A stretch of 64,000 nucleotides of DNA. It comes from Emydura subglobosa. Lineage: Eukaryota; Chordata; Testudines; Chelidae. The notes under the pieces were generated by a model. That model ran no database searches, was not told the origin of the DNA, and saw nothing but the letters and a program-made list of their open reading frames with translations. Every line of letters begins with the position of its first letter. The first letter of the stretch is position 1. Below, piece after piece: positions 11,829-23,762 of this stretch. Location of the stretch: positions 6,736,844 through 6,800,843 of the forward strand of contig ML679960.1 in assembly GCA_007922225.1 (NCBI GenBank), read 5' to 3'. Made by a program: the position numbers and the translations under genes.

Positions 11829-11889
11829 AAAGCTTCAACAGCCTATTATTTTATTTGTTCAAAAGGTGGGCAAAGTGTTATGATCTATA

Positions 11890-12375
11890 GCATAGTATTG
11901 AACTGAGGGGAAGTGTGTAGTGAGTTACCACAGGGACTGGTTTTAGTACCATCTTAATTAACATCTTCATTAACAAAATGGAAGAGGGAATAAACACACA
12001 CAAATGAAATAAGTAGATGATCCTAAAATGGGAGGAGTAGTGAACACCAGCAAATGTAGAGAAATAATAAAAAAGGGACCTAGGGATTACAAATATGGCC
12101 CCGAAATAACATTAACAAATGTAAGCAAATAAATCTGCTGCAAAATCGTCCAAAACCATTTGTCAATGGAAGGAAATTTGATAAATAGTAATTCTGAAAA
12201 CTATACTGGGTGTCTTAATAGTGTGCAGTAAATTGGATGAATTTTCCATGTGATGTGGCTGCATAAAAGGCTAATGCAATTTTGTCTGGCATATATACAG
12301 GCATGTTAAAAAGCAAGCTGGAATATTGCATTTGGTCCTGGGCAACGCCTCACCGCGGTCAATGGAAGTTCTGTG
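11890..12375 (+). mobile_element. CR1 LINE reverse-transcriptase relic
   Basis: Across frame breaks the translation gives SELPQGLVLVPS, matching the SGVPQGSVLGPLLF motif of non-LTR reverse transcriptases. It then gives KMEEGINTHK and KMGGVVNTSKC, in the place of CR1 KMGGxxxTxxxC. Further on, DVAAKKANAILSGIYTGML and KSKLEYCIW correspond to the CR1 VAKKANxIL and LEYCVQFW blocks. The order is correct and in sense orientation. Several stops and shifts show an old copy. Confidence 0.65.
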
Positions 12376-14219
12376 ATCAGAGTAGTGATGAGAATCCCAG
12401 AGTACTTTGAGGAAAAGGTCTTGATTAACAGCAGTGAATGCTTCTATTCAGTAGAGTAATATGCAGTGTGTAAATTTGGATGTGGGTGGAATGAAATTCT
12501 TTGCTTTTAAATGGAAGGCCCAATTTTACAGAAAAATTAAGAATGAGATTATTGCTTACTAGTGTGAGTAGTTCCATTGACCATACTTAGTAAGCATTTG
12601 CAGATCTAGGTCCTTTGTGAGCACCACAGAAATGTTTGCAGAAATTTACAACTGCGTTGTAAATCTTGCATTCTTCTGCCAAAAGGGTAACTATTAATAC
12701 TGTGGAAAACCTTAGCTACAAAACTTGCAACAATAGAAAAGTTACCATTGGGTTTGAGGTTTCATTGCGATCTCAGAACTCAGTTTGTGTTTGTCAAAAT
12801 GTTCCTTAAAATTTGTGAACTGTGGACTAAAATATTCCTAAAGCTTGTGAATCTAGCGGTAAATTACAGTTTTGCATAATTTCAGTGCAAAAGCAGGTAA
12901 AAACTAACAGTTCTTTTGAGTTTGTTTCTATTGTGGGTTTGTTCTAACCCGAAACTCACAGCAAAACTTAAGAGGTATAAACAGGAAATTCAGTGAATGC
13001 ACAGTCTCCTGTGAAATGAAACCATTGAACTTTACACAGCTCCTCAAACTACTTTCATTGATGAGAGAGTATCTATTAACCTATGGCAAAAACTTGCAAA
13101 AAGCACCAGTGGGAGGAAGGAGAAATTTGCTATGTATTTGCAACACTGAAATAAGCTTCACTCATTTCTTTACAAACAAAATGATGCATGTAGTTTTGCT
13201 AGCTAATGCTACTGTCTGTGACACATAAAATCTGGCAGGCACCCTGTGATACAAGGTTGAAAATATAGAATTCCCTCATTTGGAAAATCCAAACATAAAA
13301 TTTTCTCATACCATAAAATACAAAATGTGAACTGCTGAACAATTGCATTAGAGGATCTGCTTTAAGAGCCAGATCGACATGGCTTGCTCCTGAACAGCTT
13401 TGCGTTGTGCGAAGGGGAATAAATCAACCTTTCCTTCCCCTTTAGGGCTTCCTTATTTCTTTGCTGCAAGTGGGAGGGGGGAAAACAAGAGACTTCACAT
13501 CCAGTAATTCTCTCACTATGCAATGGAGCAACTGGAGCGGGACAGGGTGGATGGAGCCTTGGTTCTGAATCCCTAGTGCACTGGCCAGCATAGCCAAACT
13601 GTCATTGGGAGGCTACTAATTTTCTACTAGTCAGTGCCAGTAGCAGATCAGTGCTCCCCATGACCCCCGTGCATGCGCACACACACCCTAGCATGGGGTA
13701 GGGGGTGCTGGGAAAGAATTATGACTCAGAGGCACAATTCCTTCCCTGAGCACTGATTAGAGAGAAGGAAACCACAAAGAACACTGAGCAAAGGGTCAAT
13801 CTTAGCCCTAAGTGAAATGGACAGTAATTGAAATGAAACCCTTGAGGATTAAGCACGGGTTTATTATCAATTAACAATTTCTACTGTGCTAGGAACAAAA
13901 CATTTCAACACAGAAGCAAACTTCAATTAATGTTTAAGAAGCCGACTTGTAGCATAAATCCCCAAAAGCCGGGGAATTCATTTAAGACTGAAACTCGGCC
14001 CTTAATTCATCCTGCTTTGACTAAGCATTGTCGCTAATAACTCATTTTACAAGGGCAACTCTTTTGCTTCAATCTTGTCTTCCCTACTTCTCTTCTAGTA
14101 AAGGGAAATACTTTCCCTTCAGTTTGAGAGTTATGAGAGATTTAAGCAATTTCTAGAAACTGAGAAAAAAAGTTACAATTTATCTACAAATTTCCTGGGC
14201 TGGCATTTGTGTACTGAGA
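12376..14219. other. Non-coding stretch, no gene seen
   Basis: A slightly GC-richer patch at about 13370-13760 contains a GTGCATGCGCACACACACCC run. No supported gene or recognised repeat is seen. Confidence 0.5.
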
Positions 14220-14332
14220 CTTCAATTCAGCACAACACTTAAACATATACTTCAGTGTTCTATTCAGTAGGAATGGGAATTATTTCTATGCTTTACTTCA
14301 AGCACTTAAGTATTTTGTTGAATTGGGACATA
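14220..14332. repeat. Palindromic short repeat (TTAAGCA family)
   Basis: The left arm TTCAATTCAGCACAACACTT and the right arm AGTATTTTGTTGAATTGGG are inverted copies of each other. Between them lies a diverged CCATTGAAGTCAATGG-type centre. The same family occurs at 51314-51442, 51810-51855 and 52080-52195. This architecture is typical of fold-back MITEs common in turtles and birds. Confidence 0.6.
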
Positions 14333-14760
14333 ATGCGAGACCCCTAGATTAACTTTACCTAACCAGACTTGTCTTTAAGGACTTTTATACAGTACCCTTA
14401 ATAATTAAGCTAATTCCTTTTAACACTATTGACATGAGCCCTCTTCCATTGGAGCAGATGGGAAATATCCCACGGTCTTCGAAAGGAGCAGGATCTTTGC
14501 CTTTGTATACTGATTGGGGGGAAATAGACTCCGATGGTAATATCTCTATATGTAAAAACATGTCATTTGTTTTCACAGTGTGAGTAACTTTCACAGCATG
14601 TGAAACCCTATATATTTACAAAAACTTGTTAAAATAAAACTATTTGAAACTTGTTCAAAAGTAGTTACCATGCAGCTTGATAATATTGCATCTTCAAACA
14701 TCAATTTAAATATATTCTTAAAAAACATATATATTACTGATGCCAACCCAGCATATTGTA

Positions 14761-14836
14761 TGCAGTGTTATTGCAGCCATATCGGTTCCAGGATATTAGA
14801 GAGTTGGTCCAATAAAAGATATTACCTATCCCACAA
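14761..14836. mobile_element. Rearranged fragment of a reptile DNA-transposon-like repeat
   Basis: TGCAGTGTTATTGCAGCCAT and the following GGATATTAGAGAG match one strand of a very common reptile repeat as I recall it. The next bases, TTGGTCCAATAAAAGATATT followed by ACCT, match the opposite strand of its adjacent segment. The junction at about 14803/14804 therefore looks like an internal inversion. Confidence 0.5.
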
Positions 14837-17800
14837 AATTTCATTTTAAAAGAAGACAGATGATTTTCTGCTGTAGGAATCTAAGCCAGTAACTTCATTG
14901 GAGTCTATTGTACTCTTATAATATAAACCCAACTACATTAATACTTTGAATACTTTGAATTTTTGTTTTTTTAAATGCTGTCAGGTTGAACCTACTGTTG
15001 AATTGCAAAATGGAAACATTAACATGATACAAAATTGACATTGCCCTGCTGCAATCAATGGGGCTACATGTAGAATAACGTACCACTCAACATGAATAAG
15101 GGTAGCTGAATTTGTTCTTCAGTATGCTGCACTTTGCAACCTCAGTCTTTTTCAACACTAGCAAGTAAAATAGTGGCAAGCCTCATAACCTGAGGTATCG
15201 CCCCCTGCATACATTGTAAAGCTGATCAGGCAAAATTGCTTCCCTATTCTCAATCAGTGCATTTTTCCCCGTTGAGGTTCCATCACATTGGGCAATGCAG
15301 TGCCACCCACAATGGGAGCACCAGGAGATATTTTACTTTAGTGTGTCACCCATTGCCACCCAGAACTCCGAAGGAGTGCAGCCACTGCACCAGCCCTTTA
15401 AGAAGAGGCAGCTCGCACACTCCTCTGGGCCAGTTTGCCATTTGGGGTAGCTGTGGAGCCTAGATGGGAGCAACTCTCATATGAGGGTAGATTCACCTAA
15501 CAAGGCTAGACACAACCTACCACTTAGTAGAAGGCTATTTTATACATTAAATATACTCCTGCTCTATTCAGATAAATCCACAGTGTTTGCATTGTACTGC
15601 ATGTGACATTAGTGTAGGCTACCTGTGTAAAACTTTGTGATGAGTAAATGTGGTATTCCATAGTACTCCAGATGTTTACTTCCCACTAAAATTAGAAAAT
15701 TAAATTATAATATTGAGGTTACATTTGTTTTATAGGACAACTTCCAGAAGCAGTAACTCTGGTCACCCTATCCCTTAAGCATGCAGCCAAGGGTTTTCAA
15801 TATCAGACCCTAAGTGCCAAATATTATTAGGTACAGTATTACTGAAAAATGTTTGAATAACTATTCAAATATTGCCAGAGCAAAGGAGCTTAAAAGCACA
15901 TTGTCAGTGTAAAGGTTGGCTACTGAGGCAGGAGTGATTAATGAACGTGGCTGGAGTGTGGAGAGCCGCTTCCTCATTCACCTCAGGTGTTGGACGATAT
16001 ATAGCATATGAAGAAGCACAGGGATGATAAAAATAAATATTGAATGTCTTCCTTATGCATCAAGCATCATCAAATCTTTTACATAAGTAAAGCAGGGCCC
16101 ACTGGAAAAGATAGTATGTAGTCATGCAGTTAAACATGTGGGCCAGGCCTTAGTGCAGCCAAAGAGAGATGAAGACCTACAAGTGGCTTTCTGCCCCCTT
16201 TCCACCCCAACGTGAGGGAAGTTAAGTCTAGTTCAGCACCTGGCACAAGTCAGAACAGCCTCAGGGTTGATCTAACCTGTAACAACCTCCCCTGTATCCC
16301 ATTCCACTGGCTCAGGATCACTGGGGTGCAGCATCCTTTGGCCACTAATATGTTCCCTATGTCAGGCATGAGGAACAGGAGTGGATGATGTAGAGCAGAC
16401 ATTATACCACCTGGAGTTCTCCACTTTGAAACTGCATTATTCTTTAATGTAGTGGATTTTTTGTTTGTAGGGAATACTTATTTATTTGACATGTCTTCCC
16501 GTCAACAGAGATGAATGGTATTCTGAATTAGCTGAGTCCTAGAAACTAGGGAAAGACCAGGATAAAACTTGGATAGGAAATCAAACCCTTCGGTCTGTCT
16601 GTTTCTAGTCAATCTTTGTGTAATTCTTATACTGTCTGCTTCTCTTTAGAGCCGCACCTTAAATCATCTCATTATACCACTTTTAGAAGGAGTATATTGG
16701 CACATCGTAAATTCTTTACTGGATGAGATTACTCCTGACTGAACATAACTGTTGCTGATGTTGGTGTGGCGCCTTGCTGATCTCAGTTGTCCCAGATAAC
16801 ACCCTACTAACGTAGATATGAATCTGATCTTCTTAGTCTCTGATATTGACTTTGCACATCTCACGCAAAGCTGTACTGTCATACACCAGCATATCTTGCC
16901 TCCTATCCTTTTTCACTGGGCTGTTTGCACATTTACATTCCCTTTCATCTTCCAAGTGTTGCAGCATTTTGTTTTCTATAATTCAAATGCCATTGTGGGT
17001 GACAACAGTTTTCATTGTAAGGATCTAACAAAATAATAGTATAGAATTTTAAAAGAATATATTTCAGTGTGAAGTTGAGAAAAGGAAGATTGTTCTATTT
17101 TATAATATTTTGAATTGAACACGGATTGAAATGATTAAAGATAGATGGTGCCTTTTTCAGCTTACAGGCTTTCTCATTATCTTTGTTTTTTTTAAGTGTG
17201 ATAGTTGGAATTCCAACAGAGAGAAGCAGTTGAGAAAAACATTTTGTTATACTCAGTTAATTCTTCCCTACATGTGCTATATTCAATGTATCAATTTTAA
17301 AAGCAAATGAGGCATCTCTGTCTCTTCTAGCATCCACTGCAAACTCTAGCTGTGCCAATTTTAGATTATGCTCATCTCTGTGGGAATATGATTTTCTAAT
17401 CTTGATTACGTTTTAAAATAAAAAGAATAAAAAATTGGAAAATAGGCCAGTGTCAGGAAATAAACAGGCTGAGAGAACCAGATTTTTCTGCTGCTACTTC
17501 AGATCAAACCGTAAAGCCAAGCGGTATGTTTTTAGAAAGCAGCTAAAGTCTGAAGACTTGTATTGTTCACAAAAGGGTCCTAGATGGAAGAATGGTCAAG
17601 TCATTATTTTCTGAGCGCTCGTAGTTACCATTTGCTGACACACAGAGTGTTACCACGCAGCATATCTCTCTGATGATGTTACTTTGTCTCACTGTGTGCA
17701 ACTGTGATTGAACACAGTCAAAAGCCTCCCTCAACACAGTTCTGCATTCTGTAAAAGAGTGGATTGATTCATCTACGTGAGCCTCAGGATCCAGAATTAT

Positions 17801-20029
17801 AACAGAAGCATCAAGATGTTGAGGCCCACATGAACTTAACCATTGCCCCTTCTTTTGGGAAATACTCTAACAACTGATTCCATACTTAATGTACCGAATG
17901 TGCTTGATGAGTGTCATACCTGTGAGCTTCCTATGTCATACATCACTATACCTGCTCAGCAGCGTCTCATTGCTAAAATAGCTAACCTCCCTGTCTGTCT
18001 GTCTAAGATCAAAGTCACGCTTGGTAGTCAACCACAAATCCCGCTATTATAATGGTATCATCTCAGAGTCATTTACTTACTTTTTGACTCCCCCTTTTTC
18101 CCTTAACCTTACAGTTGTGCACCTGTTTGTTTATTTAATTCATCCTTGCATAAAATAGATAAGTGCATGTTAGGATGAGAGAATTATAGTACAAAATTGT
18201 CATTCCACACCTAATAATACTTCTCTTGGGGGGGGCGGGAGGAGAGGACTGGGAATCCTGACACTCCATGCACATCCCACATACAACTTTTTTGCACTGA
18301 GGGTTGAGGTGAATGAATTCTCAATCTGCAGGCAAGGATTGGAGGATCTACACAGCCATTACTTCAGAACATGGTCTGTAATAGCAACTGGAGCCTCTGG
18401 CTGCCCCTTCCCTGGAAGGGATAAAGATCAAAGGAACCACTGGTCACTTCTACCACTTGTTCTGTTCTGGTCAGTCCCTAAAACCCCAAGATCTTTGCTT
18501 CTATTGTAATGGGCACACACAGGGCAGGTCACAGCTCTCAGGCATGCTCTGTTCTGAGGAGTTCCTTTTAGTCAGAATTTGGCCCTTGGAGTAGAACCGC
18601 CATAAGAAAGTGGGCAGCATCTGCTGATGAGGACTCCAAATGTTTGAAGGCTTTCTACAAAGATCCCTAGGAAAAGGGAGTGGAGTCATATGATAATTTC
18701 AGTATGTCTCACTTGTTAGCACTTTTCTGCTGACACCATCACTGTAGTAACTGAGCACCTTCCACATACAGTCAATAGCAATGTCCCTAATGGATTTCAT
18801 TGAGTCTGTGACACTTCTCAAAGTAAAAACTAAGCTTGAGACAGAATGGTGGTGGTAGTTTGGTTTTTTTGGGGCGGAGGTGGAGTTGGGAGGTTGTTTT
18901 GTTTTCTTTTGAGGGGAGTTGGAAGAAGAAAGGGGTGTCAGTATTTTGTCATTCTTAGGATGCAAAGAGTTTTTCAATGGGGAAGATTTTGCAACATTTC
19001 CTACAGATGGTCAGACTCTAGATTCACCAGATCTCCTCTGGACCAGATATGGGCCAGGTGATCCTGTTCCACCACAGGACTTGGTTTAAAACCCAGTGCT
19101 AGTAAATCTGAAGTGTAGCTAAAGAATGGAGTGTTGCATTACGAGAGGTGTCATCTTCATCCTTAACAGGAGAAATCTAAACCAATGTACATCTAACCAG
19201 GGTGATGAAGGGTAAGCAAGAAAATGCGAGTGCAGTAGTAACACATAAGGTAGCATTTGGAAGATAAAAGACCTATCATCAGTGGCTTCGGAAGAGAAAT
19301 AATGTAATTTTCCAAGGAGGCTTTCTTAAATGTACATATTAATTAATATTTTGAAAAGTCTTAAATGCTGCCATATTGCATCTTAGAAGTTAAAAGGTCA
19401 TTGAAAAGTAAATTCTTAATATACGAGGTTTATTCTGGGCTTCAGCGATAAATGTGCCTTTCTCCTTTACCGTCCGGCATTTGAAGACCACTCAAAAGAC
19501 CCCTTATCACCAGTGCTGTTGCAGGCCATTTGCTATTGTCACTTTTCCAATTACATCTACTTTGGAGGATGCTGCTGCTGTGAAACCTGCTGCTATTAAT
19601 AATTATGAAGAGGATTATTTCTGCTGTTCTAGCTGTTGACTCTTATGTACAGTGTCTTTTGTTTTAAGATTGATTCTAATCATCTTTCCCTATTAGTATT
19701 TTCCATTTCTGCTGTGTTGCCTATTGCGTCTAGTTATCTGGCTGGGGCTGAAAAACTGTGAAGCAGATGATGAGATGTTTGGTTGATTGGTTGGATGTTT
19801 TTTTACTTCACATCTGGCTTCTGTCAAGATGTTATTTCTCTCAGGATCCCTAATCTTGGGATAATTCCCTCTCTTCTTCCCTCTTTTTTCTAGGGAATCT
19901 GTCTTGCAGATAAAGACACTAGTGTCATCCAGAGATGATTAAAAAAAAGGCATTTTTATCCTTCCATATATTTCTTCAGTTATGTCAAGCAAACCCTATA
20001 GGAGACTGGGAAACAGAAGACAGTCCAGG
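14837..20029. other. Non-coding stretch, few recognisable features
   Basis: A palindromic-repeat scrap with CAATGGGGCTACATGTAG and CACTCAACATGAATAAGG lies at about 15050-15115. The remainder shows ordinary AT-rich sequence with scattered short open frames that lack codon or domain signals. A purine-rich, G-run patch occurs at 18840-18930. Confidence 0.5.
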
Positions 20030-20158
20030 GTAGAGAGTAAGGTGATGAGATAGGGACAGTCCCGATATTCAGGGCTTTTTCTTATATAGGCACCTATTAC
20101 CCTACATCCCCTGTCCCAATTTTTCACACTTGCTATCTGGTCACTTTAGTGTAGAGAG
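20030..20158. mobile_element. hAT-like MITE with 8-bp target duplication
   Basis: A 113-bp element at 20038-20150 has ends TAAGGTGATGAGATAG and, as reverse complement, ACTAAAGTGACCAGATAGC. Both sides are flanked by GTAGAGAG (20030-20037 and 20151-20158), an 8-bp duplication as expected for hAT transposition. The internal sequence CAGTCCCGATATTCAGGGCT and CCTGTCCCAATTTTTCACAC matches a common turtle repeat. It has no coding capacity. Confidence 0.7.
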
Positions 20159-20283
20159 AAAAAGTAGAGAAGAAGGAGGTTTCATTTTTACACTATTAAT
20201 TTAGAAACTGTTCACAGTGCCAGCATTGTTCACTGTCAGACTACCATTTGGAGTTAGGAAAGATTATGGCATATATGTACAAA

Positions 20284-20455
20284 AGTGAATTTGGGTGGCC
20301 CAATTTGTGGGTATCCAATTTAAGATACCTTAAAGCGTTCTGATCTCCAGAAAGTTCTGAGAAACTGCTCTTTGAAAACTCAGACTCCTTTTAGATATAT
20401 CAAGCTAGGTATCCAAAAACTGAAGCATCCCAAATCACTAATCACTTTGAACACT
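20284..20455. repeat. Unclassified interspersed repeat
   Basis: A segment around 20408-20450 (CTGAAGCATCCCAAATCACT) is matched at 38647-38692 (TTGAAGCATCCAGAATCATT), with similar bases around both. The family is recalled as a frequent low-copy-age turtle repeat with CTTTGAAAA motifs, but I cannot name it. Confidence 0.45.
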
Positions 20456-20857
20456 TAAGCCTAGATCTTATTCAGCCCACATATGTCTCACTCTGCCTGC
20501 AACAGCCAAAGGGAACCCAGAAATACCTAGCAAGACAGTGCACAGGGATTCCTAAAAGATTTCTAAAAGTAATATAATCCTTAGTCATATGCTGAAAATG
20601 GAGTGTCATAAACCCACACTCATCCTGTGCACGAGACATTTACAGACAAAGTAGGAGTACAGCTTACTTTAAACCTCCAAAAAACTAAATTGTTCTTCTT
20701 CACTCAGATTTAGATGGTACAAATTCTAAAAGAAAAACAAATTATCATCTTGCTGGAAAAAGATGCACCATATGATTTTCCAAATTACAAAATATTATGT
20801 TTATTATACAGCTAAAACTACCCAAGAGTTGACTCTGCTTTTGGGTTCACTTTCTTT

Positions 20858-21200
20858 CCTTTGTCCTTTGTATAGTTGGAACATACTTTTTTTTATGAAT
20901 ATTTATGGAAACTCAGTAGTACTCTCTGGATGAGTTCAGTGTATTTTTATATAAAACTGGTATTTAAAATTTTTCCACAGATGTGATACACATTAATAAA
21001 ATAAGAATATAGACTATTTTAAGAATATGGAATACATGGAAGACTTACCCTATAGTCTTATGAAGGGGTAAATACATTTAACTTTAGCGACAGAATACAT
21101 TTCCCTAGAAGTATGTGGCTCAAGATTTATTTAGAATTAAGCAGTCGTTCAAGTGCCTATTGAAAAATTATGCACCAGGAATATTTTAAAGCATTTCTTC
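20858..21200 (+). repeat. Copy 1 of a ~340-bp direct duplication
   Basis: It aligns with 23408-23762 at roughly 85-90% by eye over its whole length, starting at CCTTTGTCCTTTG. Shared landmarks include GGATGAGTTCAGTGTATTTT and CATTTCCCTAGAAGTATGTG. The last part, 21160-21187, is in the opposite orientation to copy 2. No TG...CA ends, primer-binding site or coding sequence is seen. It may be a dispersed unknown repeat or a local duplication. Confidence 0.85.
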
Positions 21201-21204
21201 TATG

Positions 21205-23405
21205 TGTTTAATATCTTAAAAATAACTTTCATAGTATTTGGTAATAGGCCATTCTTCTATAGATCAGTTCTGTTTATAAGACAAAATGTATGGAATATGT
21301 CTTCATTTTTAAAAAGTGCTAATACAAAAGGAGACTTATGTCATAAGTACTATTTTGTACTTTTATACCCATCCAGATTCAGTACAGTTCTTCCCTACCC
21401 AGTAGATGGAGCCATAGCAATTAAACTTATGAGTTATTTCATACCTGTCTTTATGCTAGTTTGCTTCTATGGTCTGTGCTTCAGCTGGTGAATATTCAGC
21501 AAATGTTAGCACATATGAGGGATATGGGGTCTTTGTGAAAATGCCTGCATTTTGAATCATCTTTTTCTTCAAGTGAAGAAACAGTAGAGCTAGTCCAAAA
21601 TGTGAAAGAAAAACTAAGTAAGAAAGGGTAATTTTTTTCCTGGAAAATAAATGTTTGGAAAATGTTCACAAGTGGTAGCTTGTCCATCTTCCATATTTCA
21701 GACCATCTAAAGTATCACTGACCTTGACCACATTACACAGAAGTTCTCATGATGAGGATGAATTGTTCTTGAACAATTTCTCTAATGTAATTTAAAAAAA
21801 AGGAAGGAAGGAAAAACACACCACTTTATTTCAGCATCATGAAGGTCAACTTGGCCTTTCTCTGTTTTTATTTACTGAAAGATATTATGGATAGTGCCAA
21901 GAAAATCTGTTTATTTTTCAGTTTTGCTTATATTCCTCTTACTGTGTCCCAGGTTATTGATAGAATTTAGGACATATTTAGGTCCATATTTTACCCTATT
22001 TTGTTCCTCAGGAGTTCTGTTTAAGATTCCAGAGCCCTAGTGCAACTGCCACTACTTAGTGACTTTTTGCACTGTCTTTTATTTGATTTTCCTGCTCTTG
22101 GCATATGAAGATCCTGTGTGTGCTTCTTGCCCGTTTTCTTAGTGAAGTAGAATCAATAAAAACACTGAAGTCTGGGTTCTTTAGCTTTCAGAGAGTTTCC
22201 AATAGATGTCAATATTATCTATGTTATAATGTATGTCATGGTTGATCCCTGCAATGTCCTATTTATCTGTATGGTTTTCTTTTGAAAGACACTTTGTGTC
22301 TTATTCTGAAATAAAAGTACTTTAGGTTTAAGGAGCTTTTAATTTTTGTGAGGAATAGCATAATATAGTTATTACTGGAATACATCATGCTGTTACTATT
22401 GTTTCCATAGCTTCCCAGTAATTATATAATCATATAAATTAGTAATAAAAAGAACCATTAGGTCCCATAATCTATACTCCTGCCAATAGGATTGTTTCTA
22501 TACAGTATAGTCCAGAATACTTTATACCTATTCTGCTTTAAATGCTTCAAGCGATATAATTTTCATTCTTTTTCCTTGGAAAATTATTCCACAAACTAAA
22601 ACAAGACTCATTGTTAGGCTGTTCCCTGCCCCTTACTCCTCCAACTTTCACTGTAGCTTGGTTCACATATGGGCTTTTAAACATCTTGTTTTATTTGCTT
22701 ATCTCAATCACCCTTGCTTTTTTAATGTAGCAATTTTACCTTCTTCCAGATCCCACTAGAGAGGTCTTCCCTGTTTTTAATGTGCTGTTCCTCGCTATAA
22801 CTTTTCTTGCTTTCTTATAGCTTTAACCATGTTTCATGTCTGACTCAAAGCTGAAAAAATGCAGAGTGAAACTGGGAGGTGATTTGAAATGGACTTCTAA
22901 ACATAAATCACATTTTGATTTCTTGCTAGAGTATGTTTTGCTGTCAGGGACCCCATTAATCTACTAAAGTTAGATTTTTTTTTCCTTTTATTTTAAATTT
23001 TAAGCAGCATTTGTGCCTGAGAAGGGATTAGCAACATTGAAAGCTGAAGTGAGGTCTTATGTATAATACATATTTAAAGAAGATCGTTGTAATGTATGTA
23101 TCCTAATGTTTTCCTTCCCACATCTGGAATTTTGGAAGTTGAGATGCTCTTTCAGTCCTTGACCTTTCTGCACAGAATCTGCTTTTGGTTTGGGACTGGC
23201 TATAAATACATTTTGTCTAAGATTTTATAGACTGATATGGCACTAACAACTTCATCAAACCTTTAGTAAGAATATGCTTTGTAATGGGAAATAGGTGAAG
23301 GCAGTCAAAGAATATTGTCCTGATATCGGTCTCATATCATCCCCTACAGTGAAAAACAGCACAAAGGGTATATTTAATATCCATGGCTTAAAACTATGGA
23401 CATCC
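21205..23405. other. Spacer between duplicated copies, no gene seen
   Basis: AT-rich sequence without recognised repeats or supported open frames. A 112-codon open frame at 21153-21491 overlaps the end of copy 1 and shows no protein features. AATAAAAG occurs near 22310 without an upstream gene. Confidence 0.5.
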
Positions 23406-23407
23406 AT

Positions 23408-23762
23408 CCTTTGTGCTTTGCATAGTTGGAACATACTTTTTTTATGAATATCTATGGAAACTCACTAATACTCTTTGGATGAGTTCAGTGTATTTTTATT
23501 TAAAACAGGTATTTAAAATTTTTGCACAGATGTGATACACCATTTAATAAAATAAGAATATAGAATTATTTTAAGAATAGGGACTAGATGGAAGATTTAT
23601 ACTATAGGTTTTGCTAGTTGAAGGGGTAAATACATTTTAATGGTAGCTACAGAATACATTTCCCAAGAAGTATGTGGCTCAAGTTTTATTTAGAATTAAG
23701 CAGTCATTCAACTTCCTATTAAAATATTCATGGTGCATAATTTTTCAAAGTTTTTTTCTTGG
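23408..23762 (+). repeat. Copy 2 of a ~340-bp direct duplication
   Basis: It is the partner of 20858-21200, in direct orientation about 2.55 kb away. Small indels (for example near 23608-23625) distinguish the copies. Bases 23721-23748 equal the reverse complement of 21160-21187 with one mismatch in 28. Confidence 0.85.

Noticed and set aside
20858..23762. The two ~340-bp direct repeats as LTRs of an endogenous retrovirus
   Set aside because: No TG...CA ends, no primer-binding site or polypurine tract, and no gag/pol-like coding sequence in the 2.2 kb between them.
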